Assembly (NCBI GenBank): GCA_913009655.1
Contig: CAJVWI010000001.1
Span: 1 to 64,000, forward strand
Length of the DNA stretch: 64,000 nucleotides
Reading direction: 5' to 3'
Origin: an uncultured Cryomorphaceae bacterium
GTDB lineage: Bacteria > Bacteroidota > Bacteroidia > Flavobacteriales > Schleiferiaceae
Part shown: piece after piece, positions 1 through 8,389 of the stretch
Position numbering within the stretch: the stretch's first letter is position 1
How the letters are laid out: every line of letters starts with the position of its first letter
Notes under the pieces: generated by a model
Told to the model about the DNA's origin: nothing
Seen by the model: the letters and a program-made list of their open reading frames with translations, nothing else
Databases searched by the model: none
Made by a program: the position numbers and the translations under genes

Positions 1-55
1 CTAGATCTTCTAATACTAGATCTTCTAATACTAGATCTTCTAATACTAGATCTTC
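1..55. repeat. 15-bp tandem repeat, about 3.7 copies visible
   Basis: CTAGATCTTCTAATA occurs three times exactly, followed by a partial copy (CTAGATCTTC). It may extend left of the window. The unit is a multiple of three, so copy-number change would add or remove RSSNT pentapeptides without breaking the frame. Confidence 0.9.
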
Positions 56-80
56 AACATCTAAAAAAGGAGGAAAATGA
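1..80 (+). CDS. C-terminal end of an unidentified protein (partial)
   Basis: Reading from base 3, the frame is open to a TGA at 78-80 and encodes three copies of RSSNT, then a tail ending STSKKGGK. The stop overlaps the next start as ATGA, the same coupling used elsewhere in this window, which supports real translation of this frame. The rest of the gene lies outside the window, so the family cannot be named. The basic, Ser/Asn/Thr-rich tail resembles disordered ends of RNA-binding proteins, but that is only a resemblance. The complementary strand has no start codon for its LEDLV-type reading. Confidence 0.6.
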   Translation, partial: RSSNTRSSNTRSSNTRSSTSKKGGK

Positions 81-1456
81 GATTACTCGTTTTAATACTT
101 TTAACCATTTTGCAATTAAGTTTATTTAGCCAATCGATTCTTCACTTCTCCACTTTTCAATCATCTCCATGGCTTGGAAGTGCGAGATACACAGCCACCG
201 GAGGAGCCCTTTCTGCACTGGGAAATGATGCCTCATCTATAATGGATAACCCAGCAAATGCAGCTACATACAGAGCAGGTGAAATATCTATCTCAGGTAT
301 GACGCAAAATATAATAAATGATGGCCTCCAACAAGATGCTTCACTACCACAATTTCATTTTGGTAGTGCCAAGGATATTAAAGGGGGAGTATTTAGCTTT
401 AGTTTTGATTTTAGGCAATCAAAATGGAAACCTGCACCATGGCGACAAGAGCAATTATCACCGAATAGCTCAAAAGTTGATAACTGGCTAGAGACTGCCA
501 AAAACAATACTCCCGAGTCTCTTTTAGAAGAAGGGAATTATCAAGCTTACGGAGCTTACCAAGCTTATATTTTAGAATACGATACAGCTCTCGGATGGTA
601 CCCGTTGGCACAGGGACTACCTGAACAAAATCTCACAAGTTTAACTAGGGAAATTGTAAAAAATCAGACCCAGATTACTGGTGCCATTCGATTACAAAAT
701 ATAGCTCTCGGGTATGGATTTGAATTTTTTAATCAAAGAACCATTGATGCACTAACAATAAATGAAAATGGCTTTTCACCAGCCGGAATAACAAAAAGCT
801 ATTCAATGAATCTTACTGATAGTGCACAAATTAGTGGCTTTAGAGTTCGTCTAGGGTCTGTTGTCAGATTAACCAAATCCTGGAGGTGGGGCACATATTG
901 GACCAGTGCATCAGTAGCAAAGATGAACTGGAAGTACAACCTACTCTTTAACTCTAGTTTTTATGATGCAGATAATGACGAAGCATTTGAACAATATCAA
1001 AATGTTAAGTTTCAAGTTATCAACCCCCAATCAATTGGAACATCTCTCGCTTATGTTTTTGATAGAAGAGGCTTCATCTCTGCAGAGTATAAATATTATG
1101 CTAAAATAAAATTACCTATTCAAAATCCGATTGACTGGTCAGGAGTCGGTGATGAGATAAGCAAAGAGTTGAAAAGCATAAATGAATTTAAATTCGGAAG
1201 TGAATTGAGAAAAGGTATTTGGAGTTATCGAGCAGGTTATCGTCACTCAGGAAACGGAAGTATTTTTTCAGATCATAGTTCATATAATCAATATTCTATT
1301 GGCATGGGAATGCGCGGTTCATTCTGGAATCTTGACCTCGCACTTTCACATACTACAAGAAATGGTAGTGTTTACCATCCAATTAATTCTGAGCCCTGGA
1401 ATTTAATTTCAAGCCAAACAGCATTTATAACTACTTATAGCTTAAGATTGCGATAA
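77..1456 (+). CDS. FadL/OMPP1-like outer membrane beta-barrel protein
   Basis: A 459-residue protein with a signal peptide (about residues 1-19, ending LSLFSQS). It is followed by the motif region ARYTATGGALSALGNDASS and DNPANAATY, typical of the Bacteroidota FadL/OMPP1-like or 'hemin receptor' annotated porins. The rest alternates aromatic and polar residues as expected for outer-membrane strands, and the last residues (YSLRLR) look like a closing strand. The substrate is unknown; the family is linked to hydrophobic-compound uptake, but that is not shown here. The start is preceded by AAGGAGG, an unusually good Shine-Dalgarno match for this phylum, although those bases also code for the upstream protein. 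The BNR gene follows 24 bases downstream. Confidence 0.7.
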   Translation: MRLLVLILLTILQLSLFSQSILHFSTFQSSPWLGSARYTATGGALSALGNDASSIMDNPANAATYRAGEISISGMTQNIINDGLQQDASLPQFHFGSAKDIKGGVFSFSFDFRQSKWKPAPWRQEQLSPNSSKVDNWLETAKNNTPESLLEEGNYQAYGAYQAYILEYDTALGWYPLAQGLPEQNLTSLTREIVKNQTQITGAIRLQNIALGYGFEFFNQRTIDALTINENGFSPAGITKSYSMNLTDSAQISGFRVRLGSVVRLTKSWRWGTYWTSASVAKMNWKYNLLFNSSFYDADNDEAFEQYQNVKFQVINPQSIGTSLAYVFDRRGFISAEYKYYAKIKLPIQNPIDWSGVGDEISKELKSINEFKFGSELRKGIWSYRAGYRHSGNGSIFSDHSSYNQYSIGMGMRGSFWNLDLALSHTTRNGSVYHPINSEPWNLISSQTAFITTYSLRLR

Positions 1457-1480
1457 AATTTCTCGTAGTATCTTCGAAAG

Positions 1481-4400
1481 ATGAAGGCATATAAATTATC
1501 CATAATTTTTCTTTTCGCAATATTTTCGGCCTACGGCCAAAATACGAAATCGTTTGAATGGCGTTCAATTGGACCCGCTGTAACATCTGGACGAGTTGCA
1601 GACTTAGCGATTAATCCAAATGATAGAGATAATTGGATAGTTGCTACTGCATCTGGAGGAGTTTGGACTACAAAAAATCATGGTCTCACTTTTAGCCCAG
1701 TATTTGATGGAGAGGGTTCATATTCTATAGGGTGTGTTTCAATTGACCCTAACAACTCTAGTATCATTTGGATTGGTACAGGAGAAAATAATAATCAACG
1801 GTCTGTCGCATTTGGAGATGGAATATATCGATCAAAAGACGGAGGCGCTTCCTGGGAAAATATGGGATTAAAAGAATCTGAACATATTGGAATGATAAAA
1901 GTGCATCCAAATAACTCTAATATCATTTGGGTTGCCGCTTATGGGCCTTTATGGAACTCTGGAGGAGAACGCGGAATATATAAAACCACAAATGGCGGTA
2001 AAAATTGGAAACGAGTTCTGCATATTTCAGATCATACAGGATTTAACGAAGTTCATCTTGATCCCAGAAACCCAGATATTTTATATGCAACCTCTCATCA
2101 AAGACAAAGAAAGGTTTGGACTTACGTTTCCGGTGGACCAGAAAGTGGTTTATATAAATCATTGGATGGTGGAGAAAACTGGATTCAATTAAAAAATGGC
2201 ATCCCAGGATCAGATAAAGGTCGATTTGCAATTGCCATTTCACCGGTAAATCCAGATGTAATTTACTGTATGATTGAAGGACATGGATTCTATAAAAGTC
2301 TAAATCGAGGTGCAAGCTTCAATAGAGAAAGTGGACATTCAACAAGTGGAAATTATTATGTTGAGCTATTTGCGTCTCCGCATGACGTAAATACCATATA
2401 TAGCATGGACACATACGCTCAATGGTCAACAGATGGAGGGAAGTCTTTTAAAAGACTTGGAGAAAAAGGGAAACATGTAGATAATCATGTGGCATGGATA
2501 GATCCTGAGAATCCTGATCATTTAATACTGGGTTGTGATGGAGGATTATATGAAACTTGGGACCATGCCAGCTCATGGCACTTTAAATCGAATTTACCGA
2601 TTACACAATTTTATAGAGTGGCGACAGACAATGCGAGTCCATTTTACAATGTTTATGGCGGCACACAAGATAATTTTTCTTTAGGAGGACCCAGCAGAAC
2701 TATTAATGACAGAGGTATTGTAAACAGCGATTGGTACGTAACTCAAACAGGAGACGGGTTTGAATCCCAAGTTGATCCAATAAATCCAAATATCGTTTAT
2801 GCTCAAGCCCAATATGGTTGGCTTCAACGTTATGATAGATTAAGTGGTGAAGGAGTTCCTATAAAGCCAATTCCCAATCCAGATGAAAAAGCTCTGCGTT
2901 GGAATTGGGATGCGCCTCTATTAATAAGTCCGCACGACAATAAGACACTTTATTTTGCAGCTAATAAAGTTTTCAAAAGTACAGATAGAGGGAACTCTTG
3001 GGAATCAATTTCAGGAGACTTAACCCGTAAAATAGATAGAAATCGATTGCCACTTATGGATAAGGTTTGGAGCATTGATGCGATAGGAAAAAATGGCAGC
3101 ACAACAATTTATGGCAACATTGTTGCTTTGAATGAATCTAGCTTGCAAAAGGGACTACTGTATGTCGGTACCGACGATGGTTTAATACAGATATCCGAAA
3201 ATGATGGTAAATCCTGGCAAAAGATTGAAAAGTTCCCTTTTGTCCCAAATAAAACATATGTAAATGACATTAAATCTTCGCTTCACCAAAATAATGTAGT
3301 TTATGCAGCCTTTAATAATCATAAAAACGGTGATTTTAAGCCATATGTTTTGATGAGCAAAAATAAGGGAAAAACATGGTCTAATATTTCAGGAAATTTA
3401 CCAGACAGAGGTTCAGTCTATAGTATTGCGGAAGATCACATCAACCCTCTTTTACTTTTCGCAGGAACTGAATTTGGTATTTATTTCACCACAAATGGAG
3501 GAGAAAAATGGGAAAAATTTGGATCAGGCCTGCCAACAGTTGCCGTGCGGGATATAGAAATTCAACGACGTGAAAATGATCTAGTTTTAGCAACTTTTGG
3601 AAGAGGCTTTTACATAATGGATGACTATAGTCCATTGCGAGAATTCTCCGATGAAAATCTTGAAAAGAAAGTATATGCATTTAAAACAAAACCAGGACTA
3701 GTATACAATCAAGCAAGTCCGATTGGCTATCGTCCCCCTGGGTTTTTGGGAGCACAATATTTCATGGGTGATAACCCTGAACTAGGCGTAACCTTTACCT
3801 ACAATATTAAAAAGTCTCCGAAAAGTCTAAAATCCAAAAGGCAAGAAAAAGAAAAAGACAACCTTAATATTGTTTACCCTAGTGCAAGTGAAATTCGCAA
3901 AGAAAAGCATGAAGTTGAGCCCTACATCCTATTAATTATTAGCGATGAAAAGGGAATACCGATTCGTCGAATATCAAGACCGTATTCCAATGGTATTAAG
4001 AGATACACATGGGATGGCAGAGTTAGTCGAAAAGACAATCCTAAAAGGGGAGCTCATTTTGCTCCAGAAGGTGAATACTTTTTTCAATTGATCTCATTTT
4101 CTAAAGGCGCATTCGATACATTATCATCAAATCAAAAATTCAGCCTTAATCATTTAAACAACTTATCTCTTCCGGCTTTAGACGACGAACTTTTAAAGTT
4201 TCAATCGCTATCGAATGAAACTCTAAGAATATATGATAGATTAGATATGAGCCTAAACGAAACCGTTGAATTAGTAGAGAGACTAGAAGAATCCCTGAAA
4301 ATATCGCCCGAAGGTAATCTTAATGATCTTGAGGCCTTAGTTCAAATGGAGGTAAAATTAAGAGAGATTTTAAATGAACTTAATGGTGACAAAGATATTT

Positions 4401-4648
4401 CTGAGCATGAGTTTGAGGTTCTTCCTGGATTAGGTGAACGTCTATCCATGGCTACATGGGGGTCATTTGGAATGCGCTCTAAGCCAACTTCTACGATGCA
4501 CGAACAATTGAGAATTGTTCGCGAAGCACTTCCAAAACTCCAGGAAAAACTCGAAAAAATCAAAGCATCCATCGAGCAGATTGAAGAAAAAAATATAAAT
4601 TCAGGCACTCCGTATTTGAGAGGAGTAATGGACAGGTATGTTAAATGA
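1481..4648 (+). CDS. Large BNR/sortilin-type beta-propeller protein, secreted
   Basis: A 1055-residue protein with a signal peptide (cut probably after FSAYGQ). Residues about 25-740 contain many BNR/Asp-box-like repeats (for example SKDGGASWENM, TTNGGKNWKRV, STDRGNSWESI, TTNGGEKWEKF), which build VPS10/sortilin-type propellers. Such ~1000-residue proteins are widespread in Bacteroidota and usually annotated as glycosyl hydrolase or sortilin-like; neither catalysis nor ligand can be read from the sequence. Residues about 840-900 resemble a small beta domain (ISRPYSNGIKRYTWDGR), and the C-terminal 150 residues are helical and charged. I see no type IX sorting domain at the end (GVMDRYVK), so export beyond the periplasm is unclear. 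Confidence 0.7.
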   Translation: MKAYKLSIIFLFAIFSAYGQNTKSFEWRSIGPAVTSGRVADLAINPNDRDNWIVATASGGVWTTKNHGLTFSPVFDGEGSYSIGCVSIDPNNSSIIWIGTGENNNQRSVAFGDGIYRSKDGGASWENMGLKESEHIGMIKVHPNNSNIIWVAAYGPLWNSGGERGIYKTTNGGKNWKRVLHISDHTGFNEVHLDPRNPDILYATSHQRQRKVWTYVSGGPESGLYKSLDGGENWIQLKNGIPGSDKGRFAIAISPVNPDVIYCMIEGHGFYKSLNRGASFNRESGHSTSGNYYVELFASPHDVNTIYSMDTYAQWSTDGGKSFKRLGEKGKHVDNHVAWIDPENPDHLILGCDGGLYETWDHASSWHFKSNLPITQFYRVATDNASPFYNVYGGTQDNFSLGGPSRTINDRGIVNSDWYVTQTGDGFESQVDPINPNIVYAQAQYGWLQRYDRLSGEGVPIKPIPNPDEKALRWNWDAPLLISPHDNKTLYFAANKVFKSTDRGNSWESISGDLTRKIDRNRLPLMDKVWSIDAIGKNGSTTIYGNIVALNESSLQKGLLYVGTDDGLIQISENDGKSWQKIEKFPFVPNKTYVNDIKSSLHQNNVVYAAFNNHKNGDFKPYVLMSKNKGKTWSNISGNLPDRGSVYSIAEDHINPLLLFAGTEFGIYFTTNGGEKWEKFGSGLPTVAVRDIEIQRRENDLVLATFGRGFYIMDDYSPLREFSDENLEKKVYAFKTKPGLVYNQASPIGYRPPGFLGAQYFMGDNPELGVTFTYNIKKSPKSLKSKRQEKEKDNLNIVYPSASEIRKEKHEVEPYILLIISDEKGIPIRRISRPYSNGIKRYTWDGRVSRKDNPKRGAHFAPEGEYFFQLISFSKGAFDTLSSNQKFSLNHLNNLSLPALDDELLKFQSLSNETLRIYDRLDMSLNETVELVERLEESLKISPEGNLNDLEALVQMEVKLREILNELNGDKDISEHEFEVLPGLGERLSMATWGSFGMRSKPTSTMHEQLRIVREALPKLQEKLEKIKASIEQIEEKNINSGTPYLRGVMDRYVK

Positions 4649-4694
4649 AGTATAAAGAAATTAAGACCTAATCTTTTATTTCAAGTGTATATGT

Positions 4695-5768
4695 CTATAC
4701 CCGATAGACAAAAGCATTAATATTCATTCCGGCACCAACAGAGGCAAAAAGTAAAATATCTCCTTCTTCTATTTTGTGACCCATGTATTCCTCTTTTCTA
4801 ACTAAATCAAATAAAGTGGGAACAGTTGCTACTGAACTGTTTCCTAACCATTGAATTGACATAGGCATAACCTCATCCAGGTTAGTCTCAATATCATAAA
4901 GTTTAAAAAGTCGTTCACCGACAGAATGATCCAATTTAGCATTGGCTTGATGCATGAAAATCTTTTTAACCTCTGAAAGATGCACTCCAGCATTATCCAA
5001 AGCAGCTTTCATTGCATCAGGAACTTTGGAAATTGCAAATTCATAAATCTTACGGCCTTTCATTTTTAACAACCTCTCCTTTCTATCTAGTTTTGGATTA
5101 TTTGAGGGATTAGACTTTAAAAAATACGCTTCATTTTTAGTATAAGATAGGGCTGCCCTACCTAGAATACCTTTGTCTAATTCTGTCATCTGAAGTTCAA
5201 AGCACGCTGCTCCTGCTCCATCTGAAAAAATCATTGAGTCCCTATCATGCTTATCAACCATGCGCGATAGTGTTTCTGTTCCAATAACTAAAGCACGCTT
5301 TGCCATACCACTTCTTAAATATGCTTCAGCAATTATAACTCCTTGGATCCATCCTGGGCAACCAGCTAAAACATCAAAAGCAACAACATTTGGATTTTCA
5401 ATTTCCATTATGTGTTTTACCCTTGATGCGATACTTGGCATTTGTTCCATAACTCTCGAACCAATCTCAATATCACCAAAATTTTGACCGACAATTAACA
5501 AATCCAAATCTTCTTTATTCCAACCAGCATCTTTTAAAGCCTTTAATCCAGCCTCAGCGGCCAAATCTTTTGAGGTTTGATCTGGTCTAGCATAACGCCG
5601 CTCAGTAATTTCAGTTATTTTTTGAAACTTTTGAATAATTACATCATTTTCATAACCAATACGATTTCCACTTTCATCTAAAAATTTATGATTAAGAAAT
5701 GCGTTGTTAGGAACTGCCACATCTGGAATAACAGATCCTGTGCCTGTGATTATTATAGCGGATTTCAT
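4695..5768 (-). CDS. 3-oxoacyl-ACP synthase III-type enzyme (KAS III/FabH-like)
   Basis: A thiolase-fold condensing enzyme of 357 residues. The catalytic triad is visible: Cys in VLAGCPGWIQG, His in FMHQANAKLDH and Asn in QWLGNSSVATVPTL. The ORF track begins 30 codons earlier, but the family N-terminus is MKSAIIITGTGSVIPD, so I place the start at 5768. A TACTTTTG box lies five bases upstream of that ATG. It stands alone, away from fabD/acpP/fabF genes, and its LNHKFLDESG N-terminal pattern resembles a second KAS III type common in Bacteroidota rather than clear housekeeping FabH. It may initiate fatty-acid or a special lipid/polyketide synthesis. The substrate is not determinable. Confidence 0.85.
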   Translation of the reverse strand: MKSAIIITGTGSVIPDVAVPNNAFLNHKFLDESGNRIGYENDVIIQKFQKITEITERRYARPDQTSKDLAAEAGLKALKDAGWNKEDLDLLIVGQNFGDIEIGSRVMEQMPSIASRVKHIMEIENPNVVAFDVLAGCPGWIQGVIIAEAYLRSGMAKRALVIGTETLSRMVDKHDRDSMIFSDGAGAACFELQMTELDKGILGRAALSYTKNEAYFLKSNPSNNPKLDRKERLLKMKGRKIYEFAISKVPDAMKAALDNAGVHLSEVKKIFMHQANAKLDHSVGERLFKLYDIETNLDEVMPMSIQWLGNSSVATVPTLFDLVRKEEYMGHKIEEGDILLFASVGAGMNINAFVYRV

Positions 5769-5773
5769 GGTGG

Positions 5774-5781
5774 CAAAAGTA
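5774..5781 (-). promoter_or_regulatory. -7 box TACTTTTG upstream of the KAS III gene
   Basis: A perfect match to the Bacteroidota -7 consensus TAnnTTTG on the minus strand, five bases from the proposed ATG. No clear -33 TTG is present at the usual spacing. Such a position implies a leaderless or nearly leaderless mRNA. Confidence 0.5.
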
Positions 5782-5910
5782 CCTTTTTCATTTGAATGAT
5801 GCGTACTTTTACGATTTAAAATAAATATCCAATAAAGTAGATAGTTAAGTCTCAACAATTACATTCATTTTCTTGTTACATCATTTTAACCCACACTGAA
5901 TAATTATAAT

Positions 5911-6582
5911 ATGAATTCCTTCGAAAAAACGGAAGAACGCGAACATCAAAGCTCCAGTTTTGATAACCCTATTAGAGAGGATGCTTTTTTAAAAAGTGAT
6001 GATGAAAAGATGAGTATCATAGAAAAACACATGGAGGGGATTTTAGAAACACTTGGTATGGATTTGAAAGACGATAGCCTCAAGGGCACCCCTAGAAGAG
6101 TCGCAAAAATGTATGTTAAGGAAACTTTTGGAGGGTTGAACCCCTCCAGAGAACCAGCTTTAAACACTTTTAATAACACATACAAGTATGGCGAAATGCT
6201 TGTGGAAAAAAATATTGTGGTTTACTCTACATGTGAGCACCACCTAATGCCAATTATTGGTCGCGCTCATATCGCGTACCTTTCAAAAGATAAAGTGATA
6301 GGATTGAGCAAAATGAATAGAATTGTTGATTTTTATGCAAAACGTCCGCAGGTTCAAGAACGTCTAACAAGGCAGATAACTAGCGCTATGCAAAATGCCT
6401 TAGGGACTGATGATGTTGCAGTTTTAATAGATGCAAAACATTTATGTGTTAATGCCAGAGGAATTCGAGATATTGACTCAAGCACAGTAACGGCTGAATA
6501 TGGTGGGAAATTTAAAAATGATGAAGCATTGAAAGCATCATTCTTAACTTACACTCAACTAAAAACTGATTTTGAGGATTAA
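5911..6582 (+). CDS. folE: GTP cyclohydrolase I
   Basis: Converts GTP to 7,8-dihydroneopterin triphosphate, the first step of tetrahydrofolate/pterin synthesis. This 223-residue protein has the zinc and catalytic motifs STCEHHLMPIIGRAHIAYL and KHLCVNARGI, with substrate-contact sequence GLSKMNRIVDFYAKRPQVQERLT. The first 35 or so residues are a variable acidic/polar extension, and the conserved part starts near SIIEKHMEGILETLGMD. It begins the long plus-strand run, divergent from the KAS III gene (142 bases between the two starts), and is three bases from cysS, so co-transcription is likely. Confidence 0.95.
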   Translation: MNSFEKTEEREHQSSSFDNPIREDAFLKSDDEKMSIIEKHMEGILETLGMDLKDDSLKGTPRRVAKMYVKETFGGLNPSREPALNTFNNTYKYGEMLVEKNIVVYSTCEHHLMPIIGRAHIAYLSKDKVIGLSKMNRIVDFYAKRPQVQERLTRQITSAMQNALGTDDVAVLIDAKHLCVNARGIRDIDSSTVTAEYGGKFKNDEALKASFLTYTQLKTDFED

Positions 6583-6584
6583 AC

Positions 6585-8063
6585 ATGGAAAAGCTACACA
6601 TATATGATAGCCTTAGTTCTGAACTAAAACCTTTTTCTTCCATTAAGGATGGTAAAGTAGGCATGTATGTTTGTGGCCCCACAGTTTACAGTGATGTTCA
6701 CTTGGGAAATGTTAGAACTTTTTTAAGTTTTGACGTCATATTTAGATATTTAAAATACTTAGGCTACAATGTCAGATATGTCAGAAATATAACTGATGTT
6801 GGTCATTTAGTAGACGATATTGACGAAGGGGAAGATAAAATTGCTGTTAAAGCAAAAGCTGAAAATATTGAACCCATGGAGATAGTTCAGCGCTACAGCC
6901 AAGGGTTTCATGAAGTCATGAGGGCTTTTAATGCTCTACCTCCGTCAATTGAACCTACAGCAACTGGTCATTTAATAGAACAAATTGAGATTATCAAAAA
7001 ACTCATAAATTCCGGTTTGGCTTATGAATCTAATGGATCCGTATATTTTGATATAGTTCATTATAATAAGAATAACTCATACGGAGAGCTTTCCGGAAGG
7101 GACATTAATGATATGCTTAATGGTTCGAGAGATCTAAGCGGCCAGTCTGACAAAAAATCTCCATTAGACTTTGCTCTTTGGAAAAAAGCTTCCGCTGGAC
7201 ATATTATGCGTTGGCCGAGCCCATGGAGTATTGGTTTCCCTGGCTGGCATATTGAATGCTCTGCTATGAGCTCAAAATATTTAGGTGACTCTTTTGATAT
7301 CCATGGAGGCGGTATGGATCTTAAATTCCCACACCACGAATGCGAAATTGCTCAAAATATTGGTTCTACCGATAAAAAAGGCGCAAATAACTGGATACAC
7401 ACCAATATGCTGACGTTAAACGGTCAAAGAATGTCTAAGTCTACAGGAAACACATTACTTCCGGGAGAACTTCTTAGCGGTAAGTCTAAACACCTAACCC
7501 GCTCTTATTCAGCGAATACAACACGATTCTTTATTCACCAAGCCCACTATAGATCAATCTTAGATTTTAGCGACGCCGCACTTCAAGCAGCTGAAAAAGG
7601 TTACAAAAGACTTATATCATCCCGTAATATTTTAAATAAAAGACCTGAGAATGGGCCCAAAATAGGTTCGTTCGATGTTAATAAATGGGATAAGTCATGT
7701 CAAGCTACCATGAATAATGACTTTAATAGTCCGCAATTGATAGCTAATCTTTTTAAAGCTGTTAAAGTAATTCAAAATGATTCTAAAGATTTTAGTGTTC
7801 TGGGCAAAGATGGAGCCATTCTACTTGCCGAGAAAATGGACTTATGGATGTTTGATATACTTGGATTGACTAATGATGATAAGGCTGATTCTAATAATTA
7901 TCAAACCGCATTGAAAGCGGCCATGGAAATTGTTATCGAAACAAGAAAAAACGCGAGAGATAAAAAAAATTGGGCAAAAAGTGATTCGATTAGAGAAAAG
8001 TTATCAAATGCAGGAATCACTATAAAAGACGGAGCTGCCGGTAGTGATTTCTCGATAAGCTAA
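6585..8063 (+). CDS. cysS: Cysteine--tRNA ligase
   Basis: Class I aminoacyl-tRNA synthetase that charges tRNA-Cys. At 492 residues it is of usual family length. The HIGH signature appears as HLGN near residue 40, the KMSKS loop as RMSKSTGN near residue 282, and zinc/substrate ligands appear in YVCGPT, WHIECSAM and HHECE. The ending KSDSIREKLSNAGITIKDGAAGSDF is the usual C-terminal domain. The stop codon shares one base with the yidD start (taATG), indicating tight coupling. Confidence 0.96.
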   Translation: MEKLHIYDSLSSELKPFSSIKDGKVGMYVCGPTVYSDVHLGNVRTFLSFDVIFRYLKYLGYNVRYVRNITDVGHLVDDIDEGEDKIAVKAKAENIEPMEIVQRYSQGFHEVMRAFNALPPSIEPTATGHLIEQIEIIKKLINSGLAYESNGSVYFDIVHYNKNNSYGELSGRDINDMLNGSRDLSGQSDKKSPLDFALWKKASAGHIMRWPSPWSIGFPGWHIECSAMSSKYLGDSFDIHGGGMDLKFPHHECEIAQNIGSTDKKGANNWIHTNMLTLNGQRMSKSTGNTLLPGELLSGKSKHLTRSYSANTTRFFIHQAHYRSILDFSDAALQAAEKGYKRLISSRNILNKRPENGPKIGSFDVNKWDKSCQATMNNDFNSPQLIANLFKAVKVIQNDSKDFSVLGKDGAILLAEKMDLWMFDILGLTNDDKADSNNYQTALKAAMEIVIETRKNARDKKNWAKSDSIREKLSNAGITIKDGAAGSDFSIS

Positions 8064-8317
8064 TGAAGTTAATTAAATTCTTAATAAGCCTACCGTTACT
8101 ATTTATTATTGGATTTTATAAATATATCATCTCGCCTCTCACCCCACCAACATGTCGACACAGCCCATCATGTTCAGAATATGCATCGCAAGCAATAAAA
8201 GAATGGGGTCTACTGCACGGAAGCTGGCTTTTTTTAAATCGTATTATCAAGTGTAATCCTTGGGGAACTCATGGGTTTGATCCAGTTCCGAAAAAAAAAT
8301 CCAATAAACAAAAATAA
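8063..8317 (+). CDS. yidD: Membrane protein insertion efficiency factor YidD
   Basis: A small 84-residue protein that assists YidC/Sec-dependent insertion of inner-membrane proteins. The family signature is complete: YKYIISPLTPPTCRHSPSCSEYASQAI, then a conserved WGLLHGSW and CNPWGTHGFDPVP. The N-terminal hydrophobic stretch (about residues 4-20) is the amphipathic membrane anchor. It overlaps cysS by one base, so it depends on the cysS transcript. A basic tail (KKKSNKQK) ends the protein. Confidence 0.93.
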   Translation: MKLIKFLISLPLLFIIGFYKYIISPLTPPTCRHSPSCSEYASQAIKEWGLLHGSWLFLNRIIKCNPWGTHGFDPVPKKKSNKQK

Positions 8318-8377
8318 ATTTTATCAAAATTCTGCTCATAGCAATTTCTATTTGCATCAAAATTACTCATCAGATGC

Positions 8378-8385
8378 TACCTTCG
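8378..8385 (+). promoter_or_regulatory. Possible -7 box TACCTTCG upstream of lgt
   Basis: Seven of eight consensus positions match TAnnTTTG. A TTG at 8352-8354 lies 23 bases upstream of the box, at the long end of reported spacing. The lgt ATG starts four bases downstream, so transcripts from here would be leaderless. It would let lgt and the genes behind it be expressed apart from folE-cysS-yidD. Confidence 0.35.
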
Positions 8386-8389
8386 TTTT

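Noticed and set aside
1-60. Minus-strand LEDLV repeat peptide
   Set aside because: No start codon precedes it and a stop lies just upstream; the plus frame is coupled to the next gene by ATGA.
4692-4710. Inverted repeat TGTCTAT-ACCCG-ATAGACA over the KAS III stop codon
   Set aside because: Seven-base stem without a T-run on either strand; too weak to call a terminator.
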